Below, piece after piece: positions 1 to 12,400 of a DNA stretch of 64,000 nucleotides; positions within the stretch are counted from its first letter, which is position 1; each line of letters starts with the position of its first letter. Source of the DNA: Manis javanica (taxonomy: Eukaryota > Chordata > Mammalia > Pholidota > Manidae); NCBI RefSeq assembly GCF_040802235.1, contig NC_133156.1:26555343-26619342 (forward strand), in the 5' to 3' direction. A model generated the notes under the pieces. That model saw only the letters and a program-made list of their open reading frames with translations. It had not been told where the DNA came from and made no database searches. A program made the position numbers and the translations under genes.

Positions 1-664
1 CCTCATTTGTTCTTTTTTTTCCAGTTTAATAATTGTGAATTTAGACTATTCATTTGGGATTGTTCTTCCTTCTTTAAATAGGCCTGGATTGTTATATACT
101 TTCCTCTTAGAACTGCCTTCACTGCGCCCCACAGAAGTTGGGGCATTGTGCTGTTGATCATGTGGTTTTTATCCTTTTTGTTGATGTGGTGGAAGATGTT
201 GATGGATTTTTGAATGTTGTACGATCCTTGCATCCCTGGAATAAATCCTACTTGATCATGATGGATGATCTTTTTGATGTATTTTTTAATTCAGCTTGCT
301 AATATTCTGTTGAGTATTTTTGCATCTATGTTCATCAGGGATACTGGTCTGTAATTTTCTTTTTTCTGGTATCTTTGCCTGGTTTTGGTATTAAAGTGAT
401 GCTGGCCTCATAGAATGAGTTCGGGAGTATTCTTTCCTCTTCTACTTTTTGGAAAACTTTAAGGAGGATGGGTATTAGGTCTTCACTAAATGTTTGATAA
501 TATTCAGCAGTGAAGCCATCTGGTCCAGGGCTTTTGTTCTTAGGTAGTTTTTTGATTACCAATTCAATTTTGTTGCTGGTAATTGTTCTGTTCATATTTT
601 CTGTTTCTTTCTGGGTCAGCCTTGGAAAGTTGTATTTTTCTAGAAAGTTGTCTGTTTCTTCCAT
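1..664 (-). mobile_element. L1 fragment, ORF2 reverse-transcriptase region, internally out of order
   Basis: Minus-strand translation from 664 downward reads as L1 ORF2: [20 protein letters not shown], then [11 protein letters not shown], then [19 protein letters not shown] near 233. At about 150-165 it joins [15 protein letters not shown]. In a normal L1 that segment lies upstream of the other two. The reading frame has breaks around 320-335. The left end is outside the window. Confidence 0.9.
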
Positions 665-3000
665 TCACTTTAAAGAGTAAAATTCAGTGGCATTTTATAT
701 AGTCACAAAGTTGTACATGCTCACCACTATCTAATTCCAGAACATATTTATCACCCCAAAAAGAAACCCCAATACTCATCAACAGTCTCTTCTTGTTTCC
801 CAGTCCAACAAGCCTCTGGCACCACTGATCTACTTTCTACCTGTATAGACTTGCCTACCCTGGGCCTCTCATGTAAGTGGAATCTTACAGCCTGGACACT
901 TTTATGACTGGTTTCTTTCATTTAATGTTTTTGAGGTTCAACCATGTTGTATAATGTATTGGTACTTCATTCCTTTTTATTGCTGAATAATATTCCATAC
1001 TATGGATATATCACATTTTGTCTGTTCACCAGTTGATGGACATTTGGGTTATTTCTACTTTTTGTTTCTTATAAATAATGCTGCTATGAACATCTGTGTG
1101 CAAGTTTTATGTGGACATATGTTTTCAACTCTCATAGATATATAACTACAAGCAAAATTATTGGGTCATACAGTAACTATATGCTTAACTCTTTGCCAAA
1201 CTATTTCCCAAAGTAGCTTTATCATTTTATAATACCACTAGAGTTCTGATTTCTCCACATCTCAACCAATGCTTATTATTACCTGTCTTTTTGACTGTAG
1301 ACATCTGAGTGGATGTGAAGTGGTATCTCACTGTGATTTTGATTTGCATTTTCCTAATGACTAATAATGTTTGGCACTCTTTTCATGTGCTTACTGGCCA
1401 TTTCTAGATCTTCTTTGGAGAAATATCTCTTCAAGTCTTTTTCCACTTTGTAATTGGGGCATTTATCTTTTCATCACTGAGTTGTAAGAGCTATTTGTAA
1501 ATTGTGGATTTTAAACCCTTATCAGATGTATGATTTGCCAATATTTTCTCCTATTCTGTAGGTTGTCTTTTCACTTCATTGATAATATCCTTTATACACA
1601 AGTTTTTAATTTTGATTAAGTCAAATTTATCTATTTTTTCTTTTGTTGCTTGTGCTTTTAGTATATTTAAGAAAGTAATGCCTAATCCAAGGTCATGAAG
1701 ATTTACACATGTTTTTTCCTAAGAGTTTTATAATTTAGCTCTGAATTTAGGTTTTGATCCATTTTTATCTATTTTTATGTGGTATGAAGAAGGGATATCA
1801 TTCTTTTGCATGTGGATATCCAGTTGTCACAGCACCATTTGTTGAGACTATTCTTTCCCTCCATTAAATTTACACTCTCATCAAAAATCAATACAATAGA
1901 TGTATGGGTTTATTTCTGGATTCCCAATTCTATTCCACTGATCTATGTTATTCCTATACCAGTACCACTCTGTTGATTACCATAGCTTTGTAGTAAGTTT
2001 TGAAAATGAGAAGTGTGAGTCTTCCAACTTTGTTCTTTTTAAAGATTGTTTTGGCTATTGTGGGTCCCTTTCATTTCCATAGGAACTTGAATATGAATTT
2101 TAAAATCAGTTTGTCAATTTTTGCAGAAAAAAGAAGTTTTAATTAAAAATGCCTTGATTCTGTAGATGAACTTGGGGAGTACCCCGTCTTAACAATATTA
2201 AGTCTTCCAACCCCTTAACACAGGATGTCTTCTTGTTTATTTAGGTGATCTTTAATTTCATCCCACTACCTTCTAGGACTTGTGGTTTCTAACAGAAATC
2301 AGCTGTTAATCTTATTGAATCTCCCTTATACATGATCAGTTGATTCTCTTTGTTTTTTTCAAGATTCTCTCTCTGTCTTTGTCTCCTGACAGTGTGATTA
2401 TGATGTGTCTAAGTGGGAACTCACTGAGTTTTTCTTCCTTGGAGTTCATTTGGCTTCCTAGGTGTATACATTAGTGTTTTTCATCAAATTTGGTAAACTT
2501 TTGGTAGTTATTTCTTCAAATATTCTTTCAGCTTCTTTCCCCTCCTTCAGGAATACCTATTAAACACATGTTAGTGTATTTGATAGTTGTCCACAGGGTT
2601 CTGAGGCTTTGTTCATTTTTCTTCATTCTGTTCCTCTGACCGGATAACCTCAAATTCACCAATTCTTCCTCAAGTTCACTGATTCTTTCTTCTGTCCATT
2701 CAAATATGCTGTTGATCCTCTCTAGTGAAATTTTCAGCTCAGTTATTTTATTGAATTTATTTTATTCTTTTCAACTCCAGAATTTGTTTAGTTCTTTTCT
2801 ATCATTTCTATCTCATGCTCTACTTTGTATGAGAGTCTATACAAATGATACTTCTGTTCTCACACTTTTATTGTTTAAATATGATTTCCTTTAGTTCTTT
2901 GAACATATTTAAAAACAACTGACTTAAAGTATTAAGTCCAACATCTGGGCTTCCTAAGGAGCAGCTTCATTAGGCTGCCTTTTTCCTATATATGGGCCTG
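665..3000 (-). mobile_element. Ancient L1 (L1M-type), 3' end and ORF2 antisense
   Basis: The plus strand reads as the reverse complement of an old L1 3' region. Around 960-1080 it carries the antisense of the familiar L1 text on an ATTATTCA-type island and a second opinion comes from the 1540-2120 stretch, which follows antisense ORF2. No frame is open beyond about 60 codons, so the element is long dead. It continues after the nested repeat at 3001-3361. Confidence 0.85.
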
Positions 3001-3361
3001 TTTTAGTCAACATAGGCTGCTAAAACAAAGTACCATAGAATGGGCAGCTTAAAAACAGCAGAAATTTATTTCTTAGTTTTAGAGATTGGGAGTCTGAGAT
3101 CAAAGTACCAGCAGAGTCAGGCTCTGGTTGGGACTCTTTTATAGTCACAACCTGTGGACTTATTGTATCCTCACATGATGGGAAAACAGCTAACCAGTTC
3201 TAAGGTCTCTTTTTATAAAGGCACTAATCCCATTCATGAGACCCACCCTCATGACCTAATTACTTCCCAAAGGTCGCACCTCCAAACACTAACACACTGG
3301 GATCAAGATGTCAACATTTGAATTGGGGGTGGGGGGACACAAACATTCAATGTTTTGCAGG
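3001..3361. mobile_element. Ancient interspersed repeat nested in the L1
   Basis: This block splits otherwise continuous L1-like sequence. It has the text of a very common mammalian repeat: a stretch on a changed bowel of TTTATTTCTTAG, later CACTAATCCCATTCATGAG, then ACCCTCATGACCTAATTAC, and an end near GGGGGACACAAACATTCAA. I recognise it as a widespread old retro-element, probably of LTR (MaLR) type, but cannot assign the family with certainty. Confidence 0.65.
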
Positions 3362-3845
3362 ACCATACTTTCGTGGTTTTTTTTGCATATCTTATAAATC
3401 TTTGTTGAAAATTACACATTTTACCTAATGTAATGTACATTTCCAAAAATCTGATTGTCCCTCTCCTCAGGATTTGTTGTTGTTTGTTTAGTAACTTTTA
3501 TGAAATAATTCTGTAATGTCTGTATTCTTTCTTGTGTGGGGCCACTGAAGTCTCTGCTCAGTAAGCTTGTTGGTTAGCTAAAAATTGGAGATTTCCTTAT
3601 ATGCCTAGATAGTAAACCTCTCAGACTTTGCCAAGGGACTATGTGTGTGGGTTAGGACACAACTTTACCACTCAGCCCATCAGTTTACAACTTGACCATT
3701 GCATTCACTTCCTGCTTTTTCAGGTCATCAACATTGGTCAGAGTCTTCCCTGGGCATGCACACAGGCCTAAGCATGCACATAGATTCCCAGGAATATGTC
3801 AGAGCTTTCTAAAGCCCCCTATGAACATCTCTAGGTAGATGTACC
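3362..3845 (-). mobile_element. Ancient L1 (continuation after the nested insertion)
   Basis: The L1-type text broken at 3000 resumes here, including GCCACTGAAGTCTCTGCTC and AGTAAGCTTGTTGGTTAGC. It runs to about 3845, where the duplicated intron segment starts. Confidence 0.7.
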
Positions 3846-4104
3846 TTTACATTAGGTACAACATTCTGTTCCTATCACTCTTAGACTAAACATAACATTT
3901 CTGTTTCCTTAATGATAATGCTAGATCACCACCCTCTTCTCTTTAGTATTTTTTCCAGGTACCATATTCCATTTCTCCCAATATTCTGTCCAGTCTTGAC
4001 ACATTTCTCTTCTGTTTTCCCTTGCACTCTTCACCCTAATATTTCAGCTGAGGAGAGGCAGCAGTTGGGTGATGGGGGCAGTCACTGAAGCACACAAAAC
4101 ATTG
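3846..4104 (+). repeat. Copy A of a duplicated GLRA1 intron segment
   Basis: About 255 bp here align end to end with 5377-5627, with scattered substitutions and a few single-base indels. My eye estimate is around 85 percent identity. The shared runs include CTGTTCCTATCACTCTT, AATGATAATGCTAGAT and GTGATGGGGGCAGTCACTGA against GTGGTGGGGGCAGTCACTGA. The copies are in direct orientation about 1.5 kb apart. Copy A lacks the pyrimidine tract and acceptor that follow copy B. Confidence 0.9.
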
Positions 4105-4463
4105 TTCAGGTTTTCCTTTCAAGCCTTTTAATCGACCTGTTTGCCTCAACTGTTCCTCTTACCTCAGGCTGATATGATATTCAACAATCGCCACTGTTTG
4201 TTTTCAACAGATGACCCCAGGAAAAAGGCTGTTCACAGCAGCCCAGTTCCAAGTCATGTCAAATAAAGGTAGCCTTGTGAGGGCAGCCTTTCAGTGAACC
4301 ACAAGATGGGTCAAACAATGACAATTCTTGGGGAATGGGGTGTTAAAGAAGCTGCAATTCTGTTCTGCTCCTCCCCATGACTGCCAGGACACTGGTTTTC
4401 AAGGCTAGCAAGATGTTGGGAATGAAGGACAGGAGTAAAGGAGGTTTTAACAAAACCCCAAGG

Positions 4464-4975
4464 AAAATAAGTGAAAACTTGTACACAAATGTTCATGCAG
4501 CATTATTCATAATAGCCAGAAGGTAGAAACAACCCAAATGTCTATCAACTGATGAATGGATTAGCAAAATGGTATATCCATGTAATGGAATATTACTTGG
4601 ACATAAAAAATAATGAAATACTGATACATGCTACAATATGGGTGAATTTTGAAAACATTATGCTAAGTGAAAGAAGCCAAGCATAAAAAGCCACATACTG
4701 TATGATTCCATTCATATGATATGCCCAGAATGGAGATACAGAGGAAGCAGATTAATCACTGCTTAGGACTGAGGATAGGGGAACCACAGGATTGGGGAAA
4801 TGATGGCCAAAAGGTACAAGGTTTCTTTCTGAGATGAGGAAAACATTCTAAAATTGACTATGGTGATGGTTGCACAATTCTGTAACTGTATAAAAACCAC
4901 TGAGTTGTACACTTTAAATGCTTGAATGGTATGATATACAAATTACATCTCAATAAAGCTCTTTTAAAAAAATGC
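4464..4975 (+). mobile_element. L1M 3' end (plus strand)
   Basis: The sequence follows the end of an old L1: GCAGCATTATTCATAATAGC, then AATGTCTATCAACTGATGAA, then TTATGCTAAGTGAAAGAAGC, ending CAATAAAGCTCTTTTAAAAA with the poly(A) signal and a short A-run. It is 5'-truncated and noncoding. Confidence 0.9.
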
Positions 4976-5175
4976 TTTAAAGTGGTTATGTAGGAGAATG
5001 TCCTTGTTTGTAGCAATTATGCACTAGTTTTAGCACAGGCAGTGGGACATCATGTTGGCAATTTGCTCTCAACTGTACAGGAAAAAAGTTATTTGTACTA
5101 TTATAGATGCAACTCTTGTAAGTGTGGAATTATTTTAAAAGAAAAAGAAAAAAGTTGAATTTTTAAAAAATGCCC
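4976..5175 (+). mobile_element. Fragment of an ancient repeat tail
   Basis: The text GGAGAATGTCCTTGTTTGTA, followed by TTTGTACTATTATAGATGCA and an A-rich end, resembles a common old mammalian repeat tail. A similar tail occurs at about 48,840-49,082. The family is not assigned. Confidence 0.5.
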
Positions 5176-5376
5176 CAAACTGCTGTTCTGAGATACAGCT
5201 GCTTTTCTTAATTAAATGCTTGTAGGGTTGCTGTTAGGCTTTGGTTAATTAAGAGTTCGGGAAAGGTAGATTCTGAGCTTTTTTGCTAGTGTTCTTATTG
5301 CCTTCACACAGGAGAACATTTCCAGAGCTCTTACTCTGCCATTTTTGCTGACATCCTCTATTTACTTTTAATCCTA

Positions 5377-5627
5377 GGTACAACTTTCTGTTCCTATCAC
5401 TCTTAAGACTAAACATACCATTCTGTTTCCCTAATGATAATGCTAGATACACCATCCTCTGCTCTTTAATACTCTTCCAGGTATCATATTTCATTTCCTC
5501 CAATTTTCTGTCCAGTCATGATGCATTTCTCTTCTGTTTTCCCTTGTACTCTCCACCTTAATACCACAGCTGAGGAGGGGGCAGCCGCTGGGTGGTGGGG
5601 GCAGTCACTGAGGCACAGAAAACACTC
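5377..5627 (+). repeat. Copy B of the duplicated segment, next to GLRA1 exon 8
   Basis: This is the partner of 3846-4104. It ends about 70 bp before the exon 8 acceptor and runs into unique sequence (CGCCACACTCAG) and then the pyrimidine tract. Because it adjoins the exon, it is more likely the original location and copy A the derived one. That polarity is inference. Confidence 0.88.
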
Positions 5628-5697
5628 CGCCACACTCAGTATTTCGCTCTCCTCTGCCCTTCCCTCCCCGTCCTGTGTTCTCCCCACCCACCTCTAG

Positions 5698-5844
5698 GTG
5701 TCCTATGTGAAAGCCATTGACATTTGGATGGCGGTGTGCCTGCTCTTCGTGTTCTCAGCCCTGCTGGAGTACGCTGCTGTCAACTTTGTGTCTCGGCAGC
5801 ACAAAGAGCTGCTCCGATTCAGGAGGAAGCGAAGACATCACAAG
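5698..5844 (+). CDS. GLRA1: GLRA1 exon 8 (TM3 and start of the intracellular loop)
   Basis: This is the penultimate coding exon of the glycine receptor alpha-1 subunit, a Cys-loop ligand-gated chloride channel of inhibitory synapses. It is 147 nt (49 codons), in phase 0 at both ends. It follows a pyrimidine-rich acceptor ending in AG at 5696-5697 and precedes a GTAGGC donor at 5845. The translation starts [19 protein letters not shown], the conserved TM3 helix, and ends in the basic cluster [10 protein letters not shown]. That cluster opens the TM3-TM4 cytoplasmic loop and in the human protein has been linked to G beta-gamma binding and nuclear-localisation-like function. Apart from small changes it matches the human protein as I remember it. 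Exons 1-7 are upstream of the window. The open frame runs past the donor but the sequence there is intron. Confidence 0.97.
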
Positions 5845-6979
5845 GTAGGCCTTTGGGTCACTGCCTCAGGAGGGGCAGCTGGCAGTAAATGGAAGAGCTC
5901 CCGGCGCCCTTGTCTGTGACACTTTTTTCACTGAACCATCCTTCTTAGTGGGTAAGGCAGGCATAGAATAGGGATTAAAATTCTAGAAGTCCTAACTTCC
6001 CCTTCCATATTAAATGATGCCCTGATTGGATCTACAGGAACCACTCTTCCCACCATAACACAACAGAAATTAGCAGGTTACACCTGGAGGCAGAATGATA
6101 GGGCCAAGATAGCAACAGACTGTGCACTAAGCATCCAGGCTGAGAGTTATTTATTGGGGTTTTCTGCAAGGCTACATTTTTTCATGGGGTTGTTCCAGAA
6201 GGGAATTGCTCCACAAAAGATGAGGCCTTTTGAGTAGAATGTCTAGGTTCTAGGCCTTTGCTTTCTACCTCCAAGGAAGGGGTGTAAGGCAAGATCCTCC
6301 CCCAGAGTGGATTCTCTCACTTTATGAGGGATTGAATAAAGAAATATTTGGCAGGCCACTTTGAAAAGTCACTAAACCCTGTTAACTGAGATGTAATGTT
6401 CCCAGCCAGCAAATGCACTGTGGGGCCTGCAGCCTGCGGGAGGCAACTGGCTCCATGCCCCAGCCCAGTAGCCACTCCCCCAGGAGTCCTTCCCCTGGAA
6501 GAGAAAGAACTCACTTTTCTCTCCTTTGCTCTTTTGCTCACCCAGCTTTTTTCCTAGCCCCTCAAACATACACTCATCTCATTCTCTCCTGGATTGCCCT
6601 TCCAATGCACTTTGCTTAGTCTTGACCAATCACTCATTTTCCAGTTCTCAGCTGAGGCATCTTTCCCTAATACCCTAGACGAGATCTAGGTCCTATATGA
6701 AGATTCTTATGCAAGGCTGTCAAGTATGGCTGTGTAGGTTGTATCCTGCAAGGGCCCCTGGCCAACAAGGCACTCTTCTCCAAGTCCTGCCTGGCATGGA
6801 ATATCAGCCAAACAAAGGGATTCTGCTTCATATGCCTGGAGGGGGAGGGCTATTTTCCTAATCTGCACAAGGATGTTTTGTGTGCTAGCAAAGGTCATGT
6901 TCTAATTGAACTTGGTTTCTTTCCTTCTGAATATTTTCCTAGATTTATAATTACATATTCAGTGATGTGATTGTTTTAT

Positions 6980-7140
6980 GCTCATCTCTTACACTGAATT
7001 ATGAGCTCCATAAAGGGAGAGACCATATCTGTTTTTGCTCAGAGCTTTATTCCTGGTGCCTAACACAATGCCTGATACATAGTGAACATGCAGTAGGCAT
7101 TTGTTGAAGAAATTGGCAAAAGGATAAACAAACTAATGAA
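6980..7140 (+). mobile_element. L2 3' end relic
   Basis: The order of ATGAGCTCCATAAAGGGAGA, ATTCCTGGTGCCTAACACAA and TGCAGTAGGCATTTGTTGAA is that of the L2 3' end on the plus strand. Confidence 0.75.
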
Positions 7141-7299
7141 CAAAGAGGTCTTTGTTCAGAGTCAGAGAGCCTGACAAGAAGTTCCTCCAGTGACAGATTA
7201 GGGCAGTCAAGAACACATACACTGTGGCCTGTCAAGCCACACCACACACCTGCCACCCAGAAAGGCTCTAGACTGACCTATTTGAAACAGCTGTCTACC

Positions 7300-7480
7300 C
7301 AGCTACAACGGGCAGTGTCAAAGGACTATGATTCTTTAGCACTGTTTGGTAAGTGACTTCGAGCTAGCCTCCTTCTGGTTCCAGTTTTTCCATCTGTAAA
7401 ATGGATTAAATGGGCATAATGGGGGACTGTGGCAAGGGTTAGATCAGATGCCAAAGCAGCTTCAAGTTTTGTTCCTGTTA
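7300..7480 (+). mobile_element. MIR relic
   Basis: The stretch TTTTTCCATCTGTAAAATGG followed by ATTAAATGGGCATAATGG is the diagnostic MIR core and 3' half. Confidence 0.75.
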
Positions 7481-9624
7481 CACAAGTGCCAGGGAATAAA
7501 ATGATTACACAGGCATAGATTTCTATCAGTATGTTTCTTATACATCAGAAAGCTGATTCAGTGAACTTCCAGAAGTTTACCATAGGCAGAAGGCAGACAT
7601 TCAAAGACAGAAGATGTCCATGGGAGTTAAGATCCAACCATCCTTCGGTATCTGCATTGGAAGAGGAAATGATCTTGGGTACAGCAAGCCAGATAGGACT
7701 TCTTAAAGGACTGCTAGTTTCATTCCCTCCATTACTATCCACTGAATACCTACCCTCTGACTCTAAAATATTCTAAGTGAGAAACTGACCAAACACAACT
7801 ATTTCTAGGATTTACTTTGCATTTTCCCTTTTTCCCCAGGGCCAATTGCTTTTTCTATTTCCTTCTGCTAAAAGAGGGAATACATTTGTTGAAGAGACAC
7901 TTATTTGGGAAGGCTACATCCAAAATATTTGACAAGTACCAGGCCTCTAGAGTGTGCATTGCACAACTCCAGGAGGCCTATATGCGTAGACTAAACTGTG
8001 AATGCAGCCTCCAGGAGATGAGGCTATGGCATGGTAGGCCCAGAGTACTTCCAAAGGCTGCTTCCACCTTTGCCAGAACCCAGCCAGCATTACACACTAG
8101 AGGAAAACAAAAGCTTTCTCTCTGGCCAGTGTGAATAAAGCCACTACCCAGATTTGATCAGATTCTCCCGCTCAGTTCCCTCCTCGCCTTCTCACAGTAC
8201 ATCAGTACTGGAGGAGAGCTCCAAAGGCATCCTGTCCACTCCTGACATGCAAATGATGACAGCATAGAGGAGCAAGTCACCAGGATCACGGAGGCACTGG
8301 CAGCAAAGGCAGGGGAGTTGCTCTGTGACTCCTCCCAAAACATTGACAGTTCACCATCAGTTGCTTATCTATTCGTCAATGTTTCCATCCTGAAGCAGAT
8401 AAAAATAGTCCAGCATTTACTAGGTCTTAAATAAGAACCAAGATTTATCCCAAGGCAGAGGCCAAAAACTAATAGCCAGAAGGTCCAACTCAATATGGAA
8501 ATATCTTCCATTTCACCAGCAGTGTCTTAAAAATCTGGAATACAATGCCAGCATTTAACAAACACACTTCTCGCTCACTCAAAAAAGTCACAGCCTCTGG
8601 TGCCACTGGATTCACATCCTAGGTAGCGCTGGTGCACACGAACTGCCTAGAGGGAACGGAATGCATTCTGCAGGCTGCCGGAGTCCCTTCTACCTGGAGG
8701 GCTTCTTCAGCCTAGCTCACTTCATCACTCAGATTTCCCCTGCCTGACCCCTGGTGTGCATTTCAGTGTGACCTTGTTCCTAAGGGCTCTGAACTTAGCC
8801 CAAATGGCAGAAACTACAAGGACACAAAATTGGGTTCACCATAAAGACCAGCTTCCTTTGCAGAAAGTCCTTCTGGGTATTGGCTTGTAAACTGGTGGCA
8901 TATAAACTTAGGTGGCAGAAACCTCTGTTAGTAGGAAGTTTGCAGGGGGTATTTTAATCCCCAGATGGTGAGTGACGGGTAACTAGCTATATGCCTGAGC
9001 TTCTCAGAGCCTGTGATCTTGGCCAGGCTCCTCAACTCCCACCATCCTTCCATGTTACCACATTTGTTGAACAGAAAGCATCTGGTCCAAATTCCCTAGC
9101 CGGCCTCATTAGTCAGATTATTAGGAAAACTCTTTGAGCCCGACTGGGCAGGCACACTACTAACCTCCCTGGGTTCTAGAGTACACACAACCAGATTTCC
9201 CAGCCAGACGCAGTTGGGCATTCGTTTCCTGCCACCTGCTGGGAAGAATAGGAATAGCAAGCCTTTGTTCCAATCATTTTTAAGGAATTTCCTTTCTCCT
9301 GGCTACAGTATGAAAATTGATAATCATCTAACTAGGTGGAGCCTGGAGTACACACCTCCATCCCTTCCACTCCTATATTTAACAAATTAGGAAGGCAGAG
9401 AATAATTCACCCAAAGCTATATAGAAAGTTAATTTGGTGCTTCCCCCTGCATAACTAGAACCCAGTGAAAACACATTTTCAAGCACGCAAGCCTGCAGCA
9501 AGGGCAGATTTATTCTGAGAAGCAAGAGTCGGACCCAACCCCACTTCCAGGCAGGGGTCCAGGAATTTGGCCAGCTTCCCCCAACCCCTCTCCTTGTCCC
9601 TAGCACAAACCCTCTACCACTGCC

Positions 9625-11030
9625 CTACTCATAGACAAATTTATTGAGCACCTATTTGCCAGGCACCGTAACACATCCTCTTTCACCCACTTCTGCAATG
9701 AGGGTGTTGGACCAGATTCATTCATTTGCCAAAGACTTCTTGAACATTTATCATATGTCTCAAATCTTCCTGGTGCCATTAAAAAAAAGGCGGGCAGGGT
9801 GTGGGGGGGGGTGGCTAGGACTGAAGATCTAAAAGTAAACATTTATTTATCTAACATTTCCTGAGTCCTTAGCGTCTGTCTCAGAACTATGTCCGTGTGC
9901 TCAGTGTTGAGGACTCAGTGAACATGATGCTTTGCCTCTGTCTTGGTGGAACTTACAGTCCGGCAGGAGAGAGAGACACCGATGAAGAAACACAACATGA
10001 TTAGAGATTTTTTTTAAAAAAAAATAAAAGAGGGACAGATGTACAGGAAGCTTATGGAGCACAGAGCAAGGACACGAAGCCTATCCTAAGACTCAGGAAA
10101 GGCTTCTGAGTAAGAAATTAGTTCTGTGAGAGTGGAGTTGGAGGCAGGGGTGGTATTAGAAGTATGTTCCAGGCACAGAACAACTTGAACAGAGGCCCAG
10201 AGTGAAAGACAAGGAGATGGTACTTTAAGATATGTATAAATACTCTACGACAACTGCAGCATAGAATGCCAGATAGAGGATGAGAGAGACTGGAGTTGCA
10301 GACAGGGTCCAGGTCCTCTGAGGCCTTGCTCACCATGTGAGGATTTTAATCACCCTGAAGTCAGTGATGGCCTACTAAAATAAAAAGTTCCAAACAAAAG
10401 ATGACCAATAAGGACTGTTAGAACAACCCAGTTAGGGCAGAGAGCCAGACTAGAGGCAGGAAGGAGTTGTGGCTAGAAGGCAACAAGCCCAGATGGTGGC
10501 CCAGGCTAGGTGGCCAGAGCTGGAGAGGAAGCAGCGGCCACCTCACTGCATTTGCCCCCACTGGCCTTATCCTGCACAGGACAGGGTAAGATGAGACTCC
10601 TGCTCTACGAGCCCCCACTACCGGCGAGGACAATGTGCACTGCTAACTCCCCAGGGCCACCCACTGAATCAGCAGCTCAGCTGAGACTCTCAGGGCCACC
10701 TCAGAAATCCCATGGAAAGAAAACAAAGCTGGACATGATGAGGGCAGACAACAGGGTGTCCAAGAGTCAGGTCAGGAAAAGATCACCATGGGCTGGGAAA
10801 AAGAGCAATTAGGAGGGTCAGGGCAGCAGGCGTTTTAGAGGTGAGCATAAGGCAGAGAGGTAGAAATGCAGGAGGGATGACTGAAAAGGTGCAACAAAAC
10901 TGGCAAGTTTGCAAAGCATATGGTAGGGGGTGGAGGAAAGGCATGAAGGTAAGTTGGAGCCAGATGATGAAGGACTTTGAGTGATAAGTTGATAACATCC
11001 AAAGTATGTCTGAGGCAATAACTGCAAGGA
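9625..11030 (-). mobile_element. L2 relics, several fragments
   Basis: Antisense L2 3'-end text appears near 9,640 (AATTTATTGAGCACCTATTT), again near 9,720-9,780 and 9,840-9,965, and older L2 body-like text follows around 10,130-10,480 and 10,810-11,030. The fragments are too diverged to place exact borders. Confidence 0.6.
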
Positions 11031-11339
11031 ATATAGGAACATGGGGGCAAGAAGCAGCAGTGGCCTTGCTGGCCTGTGGAAGAGGTGAGGCCCACAGATT
11101 CTGCTTGCTCCTGGGCCACTTGCTCCTCCCCGCGACCTGCGCACGAGGAGACGTTAACTGGGAAATGGGGTGGGTGAAGAGGGCAAGGAAGCAACAGAGG
11201 CAAAGCAGGGGATCTCTCCAAATTGTCCCCTGGATCTCTAACAAAATAACACTCAGTACATCTGCTCATCTGTAACCTGTGATGGTTAAAAGAACCTTCT
11301 GAGGTAGTGGGGTGAATCTTACCCCCTGCTTAAATGAAA

Positions 11340-11460
11340 AAAAAAATTAAATAAAAAAGCCCTGAGACTCAAAGAAGGAAGTGATTTGTCTAAGGTCTTA
11401 CAGCCAGCAGGCGCTAGAGCAGACACTGAACACAGGTCTCCAGACCCCGGCCACATTCCT
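11340..11460 (-). mobile_element. MIR relic, antisense
   Basis: CCCTGAGACTCAAAGAAGGA, GTGATTTGTCTAAGGTCTTA and CAGCCAGCAGG follow the antisense MIR core about 200 bp before the last GLRA1 exon. Confidence 0.65.
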
Positions 11461-11650
11461 ATCCCCTGGTCTGCGTCTGTTTCAGCATGCAAGTGGCACC
11501 CCTCCCTAAGGCACAACCCCAACCAGGCACACAGCCTTCCAGAGCCTGGACTGGTGGCCCAAGAGGCAGGGAGAAACCGACAGGCGTGATGGCCCCCAGG
11601 GGAGTGCCTTGCAAGTGGGGGGTGCCCAGCTGCTGTCTTATTTTAAGTAG

Positions 11651-11965
<315 letters not shown>

Positions 11966-12400
11966 TGGGTCTGGGACTGGGGGTGGCTGGGAGCGTGCAC
12001 AGTGGGGACAGCACAGGAAGCTGAGAGCCTGAGGCAGAGCAGGGAAGAGAGGGAGGGGCTCACACGCACAACTCTCTCTGCAGTACGTGCAATAGCAAGT
12101 GCAGGAATGCATGAATCTTAGAGTGTGGCACTATTTAAACCTCGGGTAGGCTACTGGGAGGGGGAGGGGGGCTTTTCTAACAGGGATGAGGGACTGGGAG
12201 GAAGGGCAGGGGTGGGGTGGGAAGTCAGGGAGTAACAGCTTTCAAAAGCTTGAGTCCATGGGCTGTGCAATTTTCCTATTTGGAAAGAGAGTGCAATCTG
12301 CCCCGCAGCAGAAGGAAAGCAATGTAATATATGATATATATTCATGCTTAATACTAACGCAAAACCACAAGAACAAAATGTTTGTTTCTTAACCTATCAG
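11966..12400 (+). other. GLRA1: GLRA1 3'UTR, proximal part (end not determined)
   Basis: The sequence after the GLRA1 stop codon must be 3'UTR. I see no convincing AATAAA in the first few hundred bases, so the right limit given is arbitrary. The first clear plus-strand AATAAA strings lie farther out, around 14,370, 14,600 and 15,150. Confidence 0.45.

Larger units (their letters stand above)
5845..11650 (+). other. GLRA1: GLRA1 last intron
   Basis: This 5.8-kb intron separates the TM3 and TM4 exons. Apart from the L2 and MIR relics listed separately it shows no coding exon. Several 60-150 codon frames on both strands (for example 10,783-11,275) overlap old L2 sequence, are stacked in every frame and show no family resemblance. 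Confidence 0.85.

Noticed and set aside
10783..11275. Overlapping frames of 89-153 codons on both strands
   Set aside because: All phases are open at once in a GC-richer, L2-derived stretch. No domain, start context or splice logic supports a gene.
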